From Odobenus rosmarus divergens (lineage: Eukaryota; Chordata; Mammalia; Carnivora; Odobenidae), in assembly GCF_000321225.1 (NCBI RefSeq), contig NW_004452134.1, positions 118,665 through 182,664 of the forward strand: a stretch of DNA of 64,000 nucleotides, written 5' to 3'. The notes below the pieces were generated by a model. It had not been told where the DNA came from. It worked only from the letters and a program-made list of their open reading frames with translations, and searched no databases. Below are positions 1-10,765 of the stretch, one piece after another. How positions within the stretch are numbered: the first letter of the stretch is position 1; each line of letters begins with the position of its first letter. The translations under genes were made by a program, and so were the position numbers.

Positions 1-315
1 TCTGAAACAAATAATGCAATATATGTTAAGAAAAAAAGAAAAGAAGAAGATAGCAGGAGGGGAAGAATGAAGGGGGGTAAATCAGAGGGGGAGACAAACC
101 ATGAGAGATGATGGACTCTGAAAAGCAAACTGAGGATTCTATAGGGGAGGGGGTTGGGGGGATGGGTTAGCCTGGTGATGGGTATTAAAGAGGGCACGTT
201 CTGCGTGGAGCACTGGGTGTTATGCAGAAACAATGAATCATGGAACACTACATCAAAATCTAATGATGTAATGTATGGTGATTAACATAACAATAAAAAA
301 TTTAAAGAAAAAAAA
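1..315 (+). mobile_element. LINE-1 3' end (carnivoran L1), cut by window edge
   Basis: The stretch has the usual carnivoran L1 3' UTR landmarks in order: a G-rich run near 150-165, 'gcactgggtgttatgcag' at about 212, 'atgaatcatggaacactac' at about 232, and an A-rich tail with AATAAA near 290-310. The element lies in sense orientation, so its body would extend left of the window. No coding part is visible here. The good match to a young-type 3' UTR suggests a fairly recent insertion. Confidence 0.9.
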
Positions 316-569
316 TACATAAAAAGTGCCATTATACCATTTCTTTTGGCATGGAAAATTTTCAAAATATGCAATTAAATTAAAATGAAAAATTACCAAA
401 AAGTATATTTAAACGTATGATATTTGGCATAAAGGAAGTGTATAGGGATAAATGAATTGTCACATCTAGAACAAATAATGGTAATAGTTAATAATAGCAA
501 TAATAAAAGTTAATAGCAAGAGCTACATTTTCTCACTTTTGTCTTCACAAAAAAAAAAAAAAAAGGCTG

Positions 570-705
570 ATTATCATTTCCTTTGGGCAGATGATAAAAG
601 TGAGCCTTAGTTTAGTAAGGCAAATTGATCAAGAGTAATGGAGCTTATACGCTGTTGAGCAGGTTCTAGATCCAGAGTTCTGACTCCCAACAACGACTCT
701 ACATC
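570..705 (-). repeat. MIR SINE fragment
   Basis: On the plus strand it reads like the reverse complement of MIR: 'attatcatttcc', a degraded 'cagatgataaaagtgagcc', then a region ending 'ccagagttctgactccc'. It is heavily diverged, as expected of a repeat predating the mammalian radiation. An A15 run lies just upstream. Family call is from memory of the MIR consensus. Confidence 0.5.
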
Positions 706-854
706 TCTTCTATAAATTAGTAACATTTTAATACTGGGTATCTTTGGAAGTTTTTTGATGTTTATTATCTTTGTTTTTCTTATTAGTGCTACCAGGAATA
801 AACACGTTTAAAGGCAACAAAAACATACATTGGTGATCAATAAGAAAATAACCA

Positions 855-955
855 AAGGCCGCATGTTTGGGGGAGCGTATGGCTCTTGATCTTTGGAATG
901 ATGAGTTCAAGCCCCACTTTGGGCACAGAGCTTACTTAAAAAAAAAACAGAAAGA
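855..955 (+). mobile_element. Short, old Can-SINE
   Basis: A tRNA-like core 'ggctcttgatctttgg...gagttcaagcccca' (B-box-like) is followed by 'ctttgggcacagagcttac' and an A-rich tail. It lacks the long CT-rich body of the young copies elsewhere in the window and has many substitutions. It resembles the short copy at 51990-52088. Confidence 0.7.
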
Positions 956-2345
956 AAAGAATCAAAAGATCAATAATATTACCATATGTAAATAATGTGC
1001 TGATCAACGATGTGTAAGATAGAGATACTTTTAGGTGTGTGTGTGTGTAATATCTAAAAAGAGACATTAGGTTGACATGTATATATACACCCATATTATA
1101 TTTGAAATTATTTATCATCAACAAAATAATCTCATTGTTAGCCACAAGCATGGTAAAGGAAATGATTTTTTGAATTTTGAATATTTATCTGAGTCTAAAT
1201 CTAATGTCTTTCATAGTCTCTTTCCTGCTTAGGATAATGCAAGTCACACATGCATAACTATAGAACATCATTCACAATTATGGGGAAATTCGTTGAACTT
1301 TTGTTTAAAACATTTCAGATTCAAAGTAATTGCACTTATGGCTTTGATGACTTCTGCTACTTTTACAAAAATGATTGTGTATATTGGACTATTCTTGCTG
1401 GGTGCAGTACACATGAGCACATGCACACACATACACACACACAGAATCACACCATCTCTGACTGCTTCAATGAAAGCAGTGTAATTTGAGCTAAAAAAAG
1501 GAACTTGGTCCTTGAGTTTTTTACCTTTATTCTTCAGCAAATTTTTTATATGTCTCTATAATTGGGGTTTAATTTTCAGTTAGAATCATAAAGGAATGAT
1601 CCAGACAAATAATTATCTTGCCTTAATCTTAACATGTGGGATTTTTTATATCCCTCTGTTTATAAAAGAGAAAAATGGTAGAAATAAACATTATCAGGAG
1701 TTTGAAAAAAAAATGTGTGACCTGCTGTGGCTTTCATTGGAAATTAGTTTTTGATGTGTATTTTTTATTTGATAGACTGACTGACATATTTCTCATCTTT
1801 ACTACACGGATCAGTAACTCCCACTACTTGGCCAAGAGGTTAATTAGAAATAGATAGTAATAACTAAAAACATACCAAGAGGATTTGTCCTGCTTCCCCT
1901 CATTCAAACTAATAATTTGGAGCATTTATCAAGTACTTTTTTGAAAGAAAATAAACAATGCCAAAGGGGTGGTAAAAAGCATGATTTAGAGCTTCTTATC
2001 AGACACCTGCTCTGAGATGGCTTTGTTACCTATGTCCACTGTATGTTACTTATTGCCGAATACAAATGGTCCCATATCTAAAAGTTACCAGTTTCTCTAT
2101 CTTAAATGTGCATTTAATCAGTCACTTGCTCTTTATAGAAATGACAATACAACCTTTTGTCTCTTTTATGTGGCTAAATATTCAAATGAAAATGTAATTT
2201 AAAGGCACTGTATACACATAATACACACATGCATATATATGCATATTTAAACATATACAATATGTTATATCATATTAAGTTACATACTACCATATATATT
2301 AGAACCTATACAAAAGTATTATTCTGACCTGAGCTGATCAAAGGA
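956..2345. other. Unassigned AT-rich DNA with small dinucleotide runs
   Basis: No gene or clear transposon seen. Small simple repeats are present: (GT)n near 1035-1048, (CA)n near 1420-1443 and a TA/CA-rich patch near 2205-2260. Open frames here are short and have no recognisable domain. Confidence 0.6.
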
Positions 2346-2735
2346 ACTCAGTTTCAAAAAATATGACACATGGCCCAAATCCAAAACATTGACAACACCA
2401 AGTGGTAGCAACAGAAACTCTCTCATTCATTGCTGAGAAATGCAAAATAGTACAGTCACTTTGGAAGATAGTTCAGCAGTTTCTGGCAGAGCTAAATATT
2501 CCCTTACATAATAATCCAGAAATTGCACTCCTTGGTTATTTACCCCAAAATGTTGAAAACTTACGTCCACAAAAAAACCTGCACCTGAATGTTTATTTCA
2601 GCTTTGTTCATAATTGTCAAAACCTGATAGTGAGGGAGGCTGTGCATATGTGGAGGCAGGGGATACATGGGAAATCTCTCTACCTTCAACTCAATTCTGC
2701 TGTGAACATAAAACTGCTCTAAAAAAACAAAGCAT
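2346..2735 (+). mobile_element. Old LINE-1 fragment: ORF2 C-terminus joined to 3' UTR
   Basis: From about 2395 to 2625 the sequence translates to a decayed form of the L1 ORF2 C-terminal region (landmarks: sparse 'QSLWK' near the start and 'ALLGYLPQN' after it). From 2630 it changes to an old L1 3' UTR ('gggaaatctctctacctt', 'ctgtgaacataaaactgctc') ending in AAAAAACAAAG. The last part of ORF2 is missing, so an internal deletion joins the two parts. A 106-codon frame across the junction is an accident of this join, not a gene. Confidence 0.8.
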
Positions 2736-4777
2736 AAAAAAAGTGACACATACAACTTTGATTTATCTGTCTTAGAAAACACAGTGGTAAGTCCTAGAAT
2801 GTTGACTATTATCATAGATCTTACAAGATTTCCCTAAAGAATTCCAAATCATTTCACCATATTTGCCAACTTTCCAAAACACAGCTCCAAAATCTAGACA
2901 ATGCAACTTTTCTGAAAAGTTGATAACAAATGTGTCAAATATCCAGCCGTTTTAGTTCCATCCCTATTTTAGGACAGCTTGCAATTTTGCGTTTTCATTG
3001 TGTGGTAAGCTACTGGGATGGTTGCTCTTACTAGAATTAGAAAAAGATTATTTTTTGTGATACTTATATTTTAGGGAATGTAACTTTCCCAGGGGGAATT
3101 TGCTTTCTAGGGACATTTAGAAGTCCAGCTTTTTTTTTTTATTCCTATTTTTCAGAATGCATTTGAAAAACAGATAATAAAGACATTGCCTCAAAGCTTA
3201 GAGTGTTGATAAATACAACCCTCCCCAAGGTGGAATTGTATTTAATGGGTCACTTTCATTAGAATCCCAAAGACCTGCTGCAGCTGGCCCTTTCTTTTCC
3301 TTTTCTACCACTCAGAAAACATTCACAAGACATCTTTGCTAATGCTGACCATTCTGCTTTGTGTATTGAGATCCTAAAGGGTGCTAATTACCCTGGCTGG
3401 AATTCAAAATCTGATCTACTTTGCCAGGAATAAGACAGTGATCCCTAGGATGCATGGAGGGAAAAAGCTAGCCTTCAGCTTGTTAAACCACCATGCTGGC
3501 CACTTCATCATAGAAGTCTTTATGTCCCTAGAAGCCAGGCAAGATTTATGGGACTGCTTGCAAATTAAAAGAGATGCTGAATAGGCAAGAGCAGTGCCTT
3601 CAAGTCACTGTAAGCAGTGTTGGGAGAATTAGTTGTTTACTAGACTGGGAAGTTGCAAATCCAATTGAGCACAACAAAAAATTCAATAGTCTATGATGGC
3701 CATGTACCTACAAGAAATAAATACAAATATAAAATCGTAAGTATAAATATACCTTTGTTTAATACTCATCAAACTTTCAGAACTACAATGATAATTTTGG
3801 TCCACTCACCAGTTTTTGAAACAATAAATATTTTTCAAATTGCAATCATTCTAATCGCTTGGTTTTAAGATGGAAATGCCATATGCCCAAAAATGCTCCA
3901 AGGTACTGGCTCAATCATTTTGCAAATTTTTTATTAAATGTAAGAAAACATTTGGATCCCTATTCTTTTCCCTCATTCACGTGATTAACCAAGTTAATGT
4001 ACAAAGTTGAAACTTTCCTTTTTGTCTTACTTCTCCAACATGTCCATAGCCAAATCCTTGCTGCAATTGTCAAAAACTTAAAATTTTAATAAACCTTGCT
4101 GCAGGTCTTCATTCTCCATAATCCGTGTTAACAAGATTCGGTGACTATTGCAAATGATCATTTTTCTTGTTATTCAAAAGCTACTCACTAATTTGGCAAA
4201 AGGTTTGCCCACATCTGATTTACTTAATACCCGAATAAAATTAGATAAAATGAAGAGAATTATATATTAGCAAAATGTTTAATTTAGGTCCATGAGGCTG
4301 GTGATTCAGGCTTTCCAAGAGAGCTGGCTGCTGGGTCTTGGCTCAGAGACAGCCACCACCCCCACTCTTTTCTCCTCTTTACATCATGCTCTGGGATAAA
4401 CTCCCTCTTCTTTCACTCAGAGCTTTGACCTTGCCATGGTTTTCTACTTGTTTTTCCCTTCTGGGCCATTTTTACTGCATTATTTTTTTTTTTTTATAAA
4501 CAGCTTAAAGCCATAATATAGAAATACTTGTTGAATGCCTAATATTTTGTCAATACTGAGTTATATGGAGCTTGCCAGTATTGGGAAGGGGTGGGTATCC
4601 ATGTAAAGGAATATAGCAAAAATGTGTACTCTATTATCAAAAACATACAATTTGGCCAGAGATAAAATATATAAAGAAAACAATGGCAATACAACAAAGG
4701 CTCCTTTCAAGTGCTGAATTATATCATGCAGTGTGAGAGTTTCAAAAAGTCTAAGAAAATACTTAGTCATAATCCAA
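2736..4777. other. Unassigned, probably mostly single-copy DNA
   Basis: I see no gene, SINE head or L1 landmark. Short T runs occur at 3130 and 4484. A cross-species alignment would be needed to tell conserved from neutral sequence. Confidence 0.5.
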
Positions 4778-5347
4778 TGTTAGGAGTTAGTTGGACAGTG
4801 AGGTAGTCAGGACGAGGGTCCCCAACAAGAAAATATGGAGTCAAGCCAGCTAAGACAAAAGAGTGATAACATCCTGTTTTGCAGCTTAGAAGGGCCCCAC
4901 TAGTACTCTGCTTTACAGCCTTTGTAGAAATGACTTCTGAAAATGTCCTAAAATAAGGCAATTAACCACAAAGCATTTGTCAATATCACAGCCAAGGAGC
5001 AGTAAAGAAATAAGCCCCCAGATGTCAGTAGAAAAAACCATCAGCATGTTGACATTAACCTAATGGGTAGACACGTACATGACCAAAGCCCTGATTGGCA
5101 CCACTCAGCACACCTTGATTGCTTAAGATAGTTCTGATAGTTCTGCAAAAGAGCTCATAAAAACCCCTAAATTTAGATACTCTGGGGACAACCCTCTTAG
5201 GCCCCCCTCCCTCTCCAGAAGCTTTATACAATTGCTCAATAAACTTTGCTTTGCTGCCCACCACTCTTCGTCTGGTCTACCTCTTCATTCTTCGAAGCAT
5301 CATGACCAGGAACCTTAAGCACTAAAGGCAGAGAAAATCCTGCAACA
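4778..5347 (+). mobile_element. Solo LTR of an endogenous retrovirus
   Basis: The 570-bp block begins TGTTAGGAG and ends CTGCAACA, fitting the TG...CA rule. It has a TATA-like 'cataaaaacccc' at 5156 and a polyadenylation signal AATAAA at 5238-5243 inside 'caataaactttgctttgctg', which is the usual U3-R-U5 order. No gag, pol or env sequence flanks it, so it is a solo LTR left by recombination. I see no clean target-site duplication. A class I (gammaretrovirus-like) family is likely but not established. Confidence 0.75.
5156..5243 (+). promoter_or_regulatory. LTR core promoter and poly(A) signal
   Basis: A TATA-like box at 5156-5165 and AATAAA at 5238-5243 lie 73 bp apart in the solo LTR. The spacing is that of a compact R region. 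Both motifs are intact, but activity cannot be judged from sequence. Confidence 0.5.
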
Positions 5348-5984
5348 CCTACAGTCTAACATAGAATCAAATTTAGAAGATAACAGGTTTATGATCAGTG
5401 CTAATGGATTTGAAATAAAATCTTATGAAAATCCACTAACATAAATTACACTAACACAATAAATATGACATGGAAGTTTTCAGTAACTTGAAAGTTTCTG
5501 AAAAGTGTAAGCCTAGGAAGAAAAAAAATATCCTTGAATTAGACTGCAAAAGGACTGACTTCCATTTCTCTCTCACCCTTGCTCTCATTCTAGTTCTCCC
5601 TTACTCTGTCTTGGAACCCTCACTCTGGGGAAAACAAAATGTCATTTTGAGGGCTTTCCTAGAGAGAAGGCTACATGGTATAGAACTTAGGTCTCCAGGC
5701 AACAACTAGTGAGGACCTAAAGCCTTCTAACAGCCATATGAATGATCCTGGAAGCATACTCTCCCTAGAAGAAATTTAAGATTACTGTAGCCTCATCTAA
5801 CACCTTGATCAGCCCTGTAAGAGATCCTGAGCCAAAGGCATTCAATTAAGTTGTTCCGTCAAAGATGCTAATTTATGGACTCACTTCACTGCTTAGTTCT
5901 GTCTTCTCCTTTACTCTGCCATGCAAATTCAAGTTTATTCAGTTTCTATGAATTGTGATCTCAGACAATATGGTTGTGTCAAAT
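5348..5984. other. Unassigned DNA
   Basis: No gene or repeat family recognised between the solo LTR and the pyrimidine tract. Confidence 0.5.
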
Positions 5985-6087
5985 ATCTTTTCTTCCTTCC
6001 CTCCTGCCTCCCTCTTTCCCTCTTCCTCCTTCCATCTTTCTTTTTTCTTTCTTTCTTTCTTTCTTTTTCTTTCTTTCTTCTTTCTTT

Positions 6088-6139
<52 letters not shown>

Positions 6140-6163
6140 TCCTTTCTTTCTTTCTTTTCTCTC

Positions 6164-6202
<39 letters not shown>

Positions 6203-6224
6203 CTTTCTTTCTTTCTTTCTTTCA
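5985..6224 (+). repeat. Long pyrimidine tract, mainly (CTTT)n
   Basis: About 240 bp with almost no purine on the plus strand: a CCTT/CCTC-rich lead-in, a long near-pure (CTTT)n core, then (CT)n mixed with CTTT. All three frames stay open on both strands, giving poly-Ser/Phe/Leu or Lys/Glu/Arg translations that are not genes. Mirror symmetry makes it a candidate for triplex (H-DNA) formation and length instability. Confidence 0.97.
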
Positions 6225-6617
6225 TAGGAAGACAAGTCCAGAACCAGATATTCCTTCACAGATGAAAGTAGAATTCTGGCATCCATCAAGTTTTAACTTC
6301 AGTCATTGGATTTATTTTTTCTAATTCATAGAAGTTTTGTTTTATTTTTCTTCAGTAGTGTTACCACCTTAAAAACTGTTTTTACTATGTTTAAAACTGA
6401 TAATAAATTTCCAAAATTAAATCAATTGAGATATTTGTAAAATTATATTGCAAAATGTGAAGGATTTTTCAAATGTTAATAGAACATTATTGATTAATTC
6501 AAAAAACATTTCTAGAGGGTTTTTCATACGCTTGGCAGTAAGCTATGCATTGAGTCTATAAAATGGCTAAGGCATACCTCATGCTGTTAGAAGGCTTGCA
6601 TTAAAGTGTGGAAAGCA

Positions 6618-6812
6618 GGGCGCCTGGGTGGCTCAGTTGGTTAAGCGACTGCCTTCGGCTCAGGTCATAATCCTGGAGTCCCGGGATCGAGTCCCACATC
6701 GGGCTCCCTGCTCAGCAGGGAGTCTGCTTCTCCCTCTGACCCTCTTCCCTCTCGTGCTCTCTATCTCTCATTCTCTCTCTCAAATAAATAAATAAAAAAT
6801 CTTAAAAAAAAA
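6618..6812 (+). mobile_element. Can-SINE with perfect target-site duplication
   Basis: A complete copy runs from gggcgcctgggtggctcag through the tRNA-related head, the 'tctgaccctcttccctc' body and the A-rich tail. The 16-bp duplication taaagtgtggaaagca occurs at 6602-6617 and 6813-6828 with no mismatch, so the insertion is recent. Confidence 0.98.
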
Positions 6813-6828
6813 TAAAGTGTGGAAAGCA

Positions 6829-7549
6829 AACACGTGGATCAAAAATCACTATATAATGTAATAAATTATCTAATTTTGAAAAAAATATAAATATTCTAAT
6901 AACTAATGTTGAATAATGAAGAATGTAACAACTTGAAGAAGTTAGAGAAAGTATCATGAAGGTATGATAACTAAGCCCAATTTGAAAGTTTTGGTGATAT
7001 TCAGCTGGTCAGAAAAGAAGTAGAGTGCTTTGAGGTAAAGATGTTAATGAAGGAGATGATCTTCCAGATACAAGTAAAGGAACATAATTTAAGAAAGAAA
7101 GCAATAAAAAGAAATAGATGTTTCCATGTTCAGGTTCATGAAATGGTTCCCTATTTCCAAGTCTGCACGCCTACATTTAGGAGTGATTTGTAATTCGTAG
7201 GGTGGTTAGTATTATCATGGGCATTAGAAGTAGACTTAAAATTGACTATACAATAAAAGACAGTGCCTCGGTTACAGTACCATAATATAAACAGTCAGAC
7301 CTCCTATAAATGTTGTTATTTGAAGCAAATTGCCATTTAGTCATTGGCAGGTCACTGGGCATTTCTTTATTCATCTTTATTCCAATGAGTAAAGAAAAAG
7401 CACGAGACAACAATCCTGCTATTATGGGACTAAAATTTAGTGTATTTTACTTATAGCTCAAATAACTTTAAAAGTTTTTTAAATTATGTACACAAAAATA
7501 CTTTTCTATAAGTTGTTTTCCTTAAGTTGATTTTTAAATAAATATATGT
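6829..7549. other. Unassigned DNA
   Basis: AT-rich sequence with no recognised gene or repeat. Open frames are short. Confidence 0.5.
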
Positions 7550-8440
7550 ATGTACTACAATATTTTAAAAAGAGGAAAGCACATGTGTCTCCCTTCCCTG
7601 TTTTCATCCACCCATTCCTCTTCTCTGAGGCCATCAGTGCCATCAGTCTTATTTGTACTAGTTGTACATGTTCACAAAAGAAAAATGCTTACAAATATGC
7701 ATTCAGACACACACACAAACATATTACACAGATGATAGTAGTCATAGTAGAAGCCAAGAGCATGCCATCCAAGACAGGCCACAGTGGCATGCAGGTTGTT
7801 TTGAGCTGAAAACCATCAAGGATCAAAAGACTCAGGAAGAAACTTTAAATACACCCCCCTCAATAGCCTAAAAAGAACTTAGACAGGGGACCTGTACCAG
7901 GAAGAGAGATATTAACTGAGATTCCTTTTTACGTAAGAAATTTATCTGCATAACTGGACAAACTTTGCAAATATCTCCTCTTACCTTCCTGCTAATGGCA
8001 TCCCTCTCCTTTGTATCCCTAGACTCCTACCCCTCTCCTAAGCTCAGGATGCCATATATATTAAATTTTACCTGTCTTTGGAATTTCATGTCTGTGTGCA
8101 TTCAGTATAAGTACAAAATTAAATTTTATTTTCTCCGATTAATCTATCTCATGTAAATTTCATTCTTATCTCACTTAGAACAATGTTGGACGGAAGAAAA
8201 TTTCTTCCTCCCCAATAGCATACACATATTAAATGTCTTGCTATCTCATTTAACATTATATCCAAGAGAGTGTTCTGTGTTAGTGTATAACTGGCTTTCT
8301 AAATTGCTTTTTCTGCTTCATAATATTTCTTGGACTGATTAATAATAATGTATTTAATCAATATGAATGGACATTTAGGCTATTTCCAATCCTAAACTAA
8401 AGTGAAAGGTGTCACAAAGAATTGTGCATATGTTATTTTA
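7550..8440 (-). mobile_element. Old LINE-1 fragment, interrupted by an LTR
   Basis: The right part (8221-8440) is a diverged antisense L1 ORF2 end ('gaatggacatttaggctatttcc' region at 8364). The left part (7550-7730) resembles the 3' UTR of the same old L1 type. The two parts flank the LTR at 7731-8220 and were probably continuous before it inserted. Age and low identity limit confidence. Confidence 0.5.
7731..8220 (+). mobile_element. Solo LTR, same family as the one at 16821
   Basis: It shares a series of blocks in the same order with 16821-17292: 'ttgagctgaaaa', 'gactcaggaagaaacttt', 'cctaagctcaggatg', 'catatata', 'ttttattttctcc' and a 3' end with 'gaagaaaatttcttcctcccc'. A possible 6-bp duplication tacaca lies at 7725-7730 and 8221-8226, but the surroundings are CA-rich. 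The left end would then read GA rather than TG, so the exact start is uncertain. It is probably an ERVL-like or other old LTR. Confidence 0.7.
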
Positions 8441-8856
8441 CTGCATAATCTTTTAATTTTTTCGTTACTTTCAATCCTTCTTTGCTTGCTTCTCTCGTGT
8501 TGCTTCACTTTATCTTTTTAGCCATATTTATTCTATTTTTGGTTACTATCAACTCAATAGAGGGCAGTGATTTTTTTCCCCTGCTTCCTTATGCTTGCTT
8601 GCTCTTGCTTCATTTTCCTCTCTTGCCTTGTTGTATCTCTGCCTTGTGCTTCTACTAATAAGGGAATTTAGTGTAATCAGTTTTTCTTCATTCTTGGCAA
8701 ATGCTCAGTCACAATTGCATCAGTTGTATGGCAACAACTTTCTGCTTTCTCATTTGCTGTTTTTTGTTTTGTTTTGTTTTGTCTTGTTTTCCACAACCAT
8801 TCATTTTGGTTTGTGATAGAGATCTAGGGCTGATTATTTTCAGTTAATCATCTTTG
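8441..8856. other. Unassigned DNA with a (TTTTG)n patch
   Basis: No gene seen. A (TTTTG)n simple repeat occupies about 8755-8791; the rest is T-rich sequence without a recognised family. Confidence 0.55.
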
Positions 8857-9496
8857 TGATGAAGGAGCAGAAGGCTAGCTGAGGACAGGCAGAAGCTGCC
8901 ACCCCACAACACTTCCCCTCCCCCATGAGAAATATGTGACATTCCTCAGGCACTCCTGGCTGCCCTAAAGGAAAAAGAAATAGTTAATTTACAGAGATTA
9001 CAATCCTGCCAAGACATGAGTCTCCCTCAGTTTACAAAAGCCTTAGCAATTTACAAGAACAAAGCATTTCTATCAATGGCCTAGTTTCCAGAAGGGAATG
9101 TAGATACAATTAAATGTCCTTGTAATCTGCAGCCCATTGACAGATACTTGAAGTGGGCAAAGTGTAGTGTTCCTCCAACTATCTTACTGTTAATGCCTTA
9201 CTAGAAGGAAAAACAACCTTAACTTGACAATGGCAAGGCCACTGGTATCCTGTGAGTCTTCTTTAACATACAAAAATCCTTTTGAAACTTTTTTGAAACT
9301 CTCCTTTTCCTTACCTCCACCAACTCCCAAGTATATAAGCAGCCACACCTCACAAACCCAGGGCAGCAGCTCTTTCTGCCCACCAGTTCTGCCCCATGTT
9401 TTAATAAAACCACCATTTTGCACCAAAGAGGTCTCAAGAATTTTTTCTTGGTCCTCGGCTCCAGAACTCACCCCACCGAACCTCATCTATATTCCA
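8857..9496 (+). mobile_element. Solo LTR, first of a same-family pair
   Basis: It aligns by eye with the LTR at 9713-10306 through 'cagcccattgaca', 'gttaat...ttactag/ttgctaag', 'ccttaacttgacaa', 'tatataa', 'gcagctctttctgc' and the 3' block 'caccaaagaggtctcaagaa'. A TATA box lies at 9332-9340 (gtatataagc) and AATAAA at 9403-9408. It starts TGATGA and ends near ATTCCA at 9496. It lacks internal retroviral sequence on both sides. Confidence 0.8.
9331..9408 (+). promoter_or_regulatory. LTR TATA box and poly(A) signal
   Basis: gtatataagc at 9331-9340 is followed by AATAAA at 9403-9408, the same arrangement as in the sister LTR (10152-10158 and 10222-10227). Both copies keep these signals despite divergence elsewhere. 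Confidence 0.55.
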
Positions 9497-9712
9497 AAAC
9501 CCCATCATTTGAATAGGCGGAGTTTTTATTGGCCTAGCTATTTGCTAAAGGTAGAGACCAGGGCCAAACTCCAGGGAATCAGAAGATGTTTTGGATGACT
9601 GAGAATTGGGAAGGTAAATTCTTTCAGATTTTACATCTTTCCATGTAGTTTGTATTCTATTTAACTACCACCATTGAATGTCTCTCTTCTTCCATTTCTT
9701 TCAAGTATAGGC

Positions 9713-10306
9713 TGATGTGGGAAACAAAGGCAGAAGAAAAATTATTAAATTTCCTCACTACCTACAGCCCATTGACAAGTCCTTGAAACAAGCAGAGTGA
9801 CATTCCTCTAGGGACTCAAATGCCTTGATGTTAATACTTTGCTAAGGACAAAAGGCAATCTTAACCTGACAACTCCCCCTCCCCCCCACCCCAGGATTCT
9901 GTAATGTGCAAAAATTCCTTTGGAAACTTCCTTTATCTCTAAAACCCCCAAGATATGTGTTGGCAATCATCTCCCAAGCATATGGCCCACCAATATACAT
10001 CTGAAGGGTCTCACGACTAAGGTTTTATTAGACGGTAATAAATGACCATTTCCCAACAACCCAACAATAGCTAGCCCCCTCAAGGTCCTGGAAACCTTCT
10101 TCAAAATTCCTTGGAGACTTACGCCTATCCCTAACCCCTCCCAACTTGAAAGTATATAATGGGCCACTCCTCATGACCCCATTGCAGCTCTTTCTGCACA
10201 CGGGTCCTGTCCCTGTGCTTTAATAAAATCACCATTTTACACCAAAGACGTCTCAAGAATTCTTTCTTGGCCATCTGCTTCAAACCCTAATGTCTTTCCT
10301 ACATCA
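9713..10306 (+). mobile_element. Solo LTR, second of a same-family pair
   Basis: The 594-bp copy begins TGATGT and ends ACATCA, a perfect 6-bp terminal inverted match and the most complete member of the pair. TATA-like tatata is at 10153 and AATAAA at 10222-10227. The U5-like end carries 'caccaaagacgtctcaagaa'. The 216 bp between the two LTRs is not recognisably retroviral, so this is not an ordinary deleted provirus. A gammaretrovirus-like class I family is my guess. Confidence 0.85.
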
Positions 10307-10609
10307 CAGGTCACTTCTGAAAGTTACGTCAATTTTCGTATATGTTCTCATCCAGCCCCAGTTCTTCTGAATCTCTGAATTAAACTAGGTCCACCTCCTG
10401 ATTTCACCCTTTGTAATCCTATTTTTTTCATTGCATAAGTTTTGGATTGGAACTTCAGTGACTGTTCGACTTGAAATGAAATATTCTCTGGACTCTTAAA
10501 GTTGAGGATTTAATTTTCCAATGGTTACATTTCAAGACAGCAGTCTCTTTTTTTCCCATCCCTTAATCTTGCATCATCATTTTACTTTCAATCTCAATCA
10601 GTTCTGGAC
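10307..10609. other. Unassigned DNA
   Basis: No recognised gene or repeat in this short interval between the LTR and the MIR. Confidence 0.5.
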
Positions 10610-10765
10610 ATCATACTAAATACTTCATACATAATATCTCAATTATTCCTTGCAATTTTCTAAGACTTAGAAAAGAATCAGTTATTTTTCAAGGTGAAAT
10701 CATAAATAGCTAAGTCAGACATTCAGACTAAATAAATATTTGATTCCAAATACCATGCTCCTTAC
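10610..10765 (-). repeat. MIR SINE fragment
   Basis: The reverse complement of the MIR 3' half is readable in order: 'ctaaatacttcatacataat', 'tctcaattattccttgcaat', a decayed 'gatgaggaaactgagg' segment and 'aaataccatgctcctta' at the end. Heavily diverged. Confidence 0.6.

Noticed and set aside
2402..2722. 106-codon plus-strand frame
   Set aside because: It spans an L1 ORF2 scrap fused to L1 3' UTR by deletion.
5921..6324. Several frames over 90 codons on both strands
   Set aside because: All are translations of the CTTT/CT repeat.
6618..6700. tRNA gene in the SINE head
   Set aside because: The A- and B-box-like sequences are the tRNA-derived part of a Can-SINE; no mature tRNA fold with acceptor stem is seen. 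The same holds for all other SINEs.
9224..9598. 124-codon plus-strand frame in the LTR
   Set aside because: It crosses the TATA, poly(A) and U5 regions of a solo LTR and has no domain; chance frame.
8857..10306. Provirus with two LTRs
   Set aside because: Only 216 bp lie between the LTRs, with no primer-binding site, polypurine tract or gag/pol/env remnant that I recognise.
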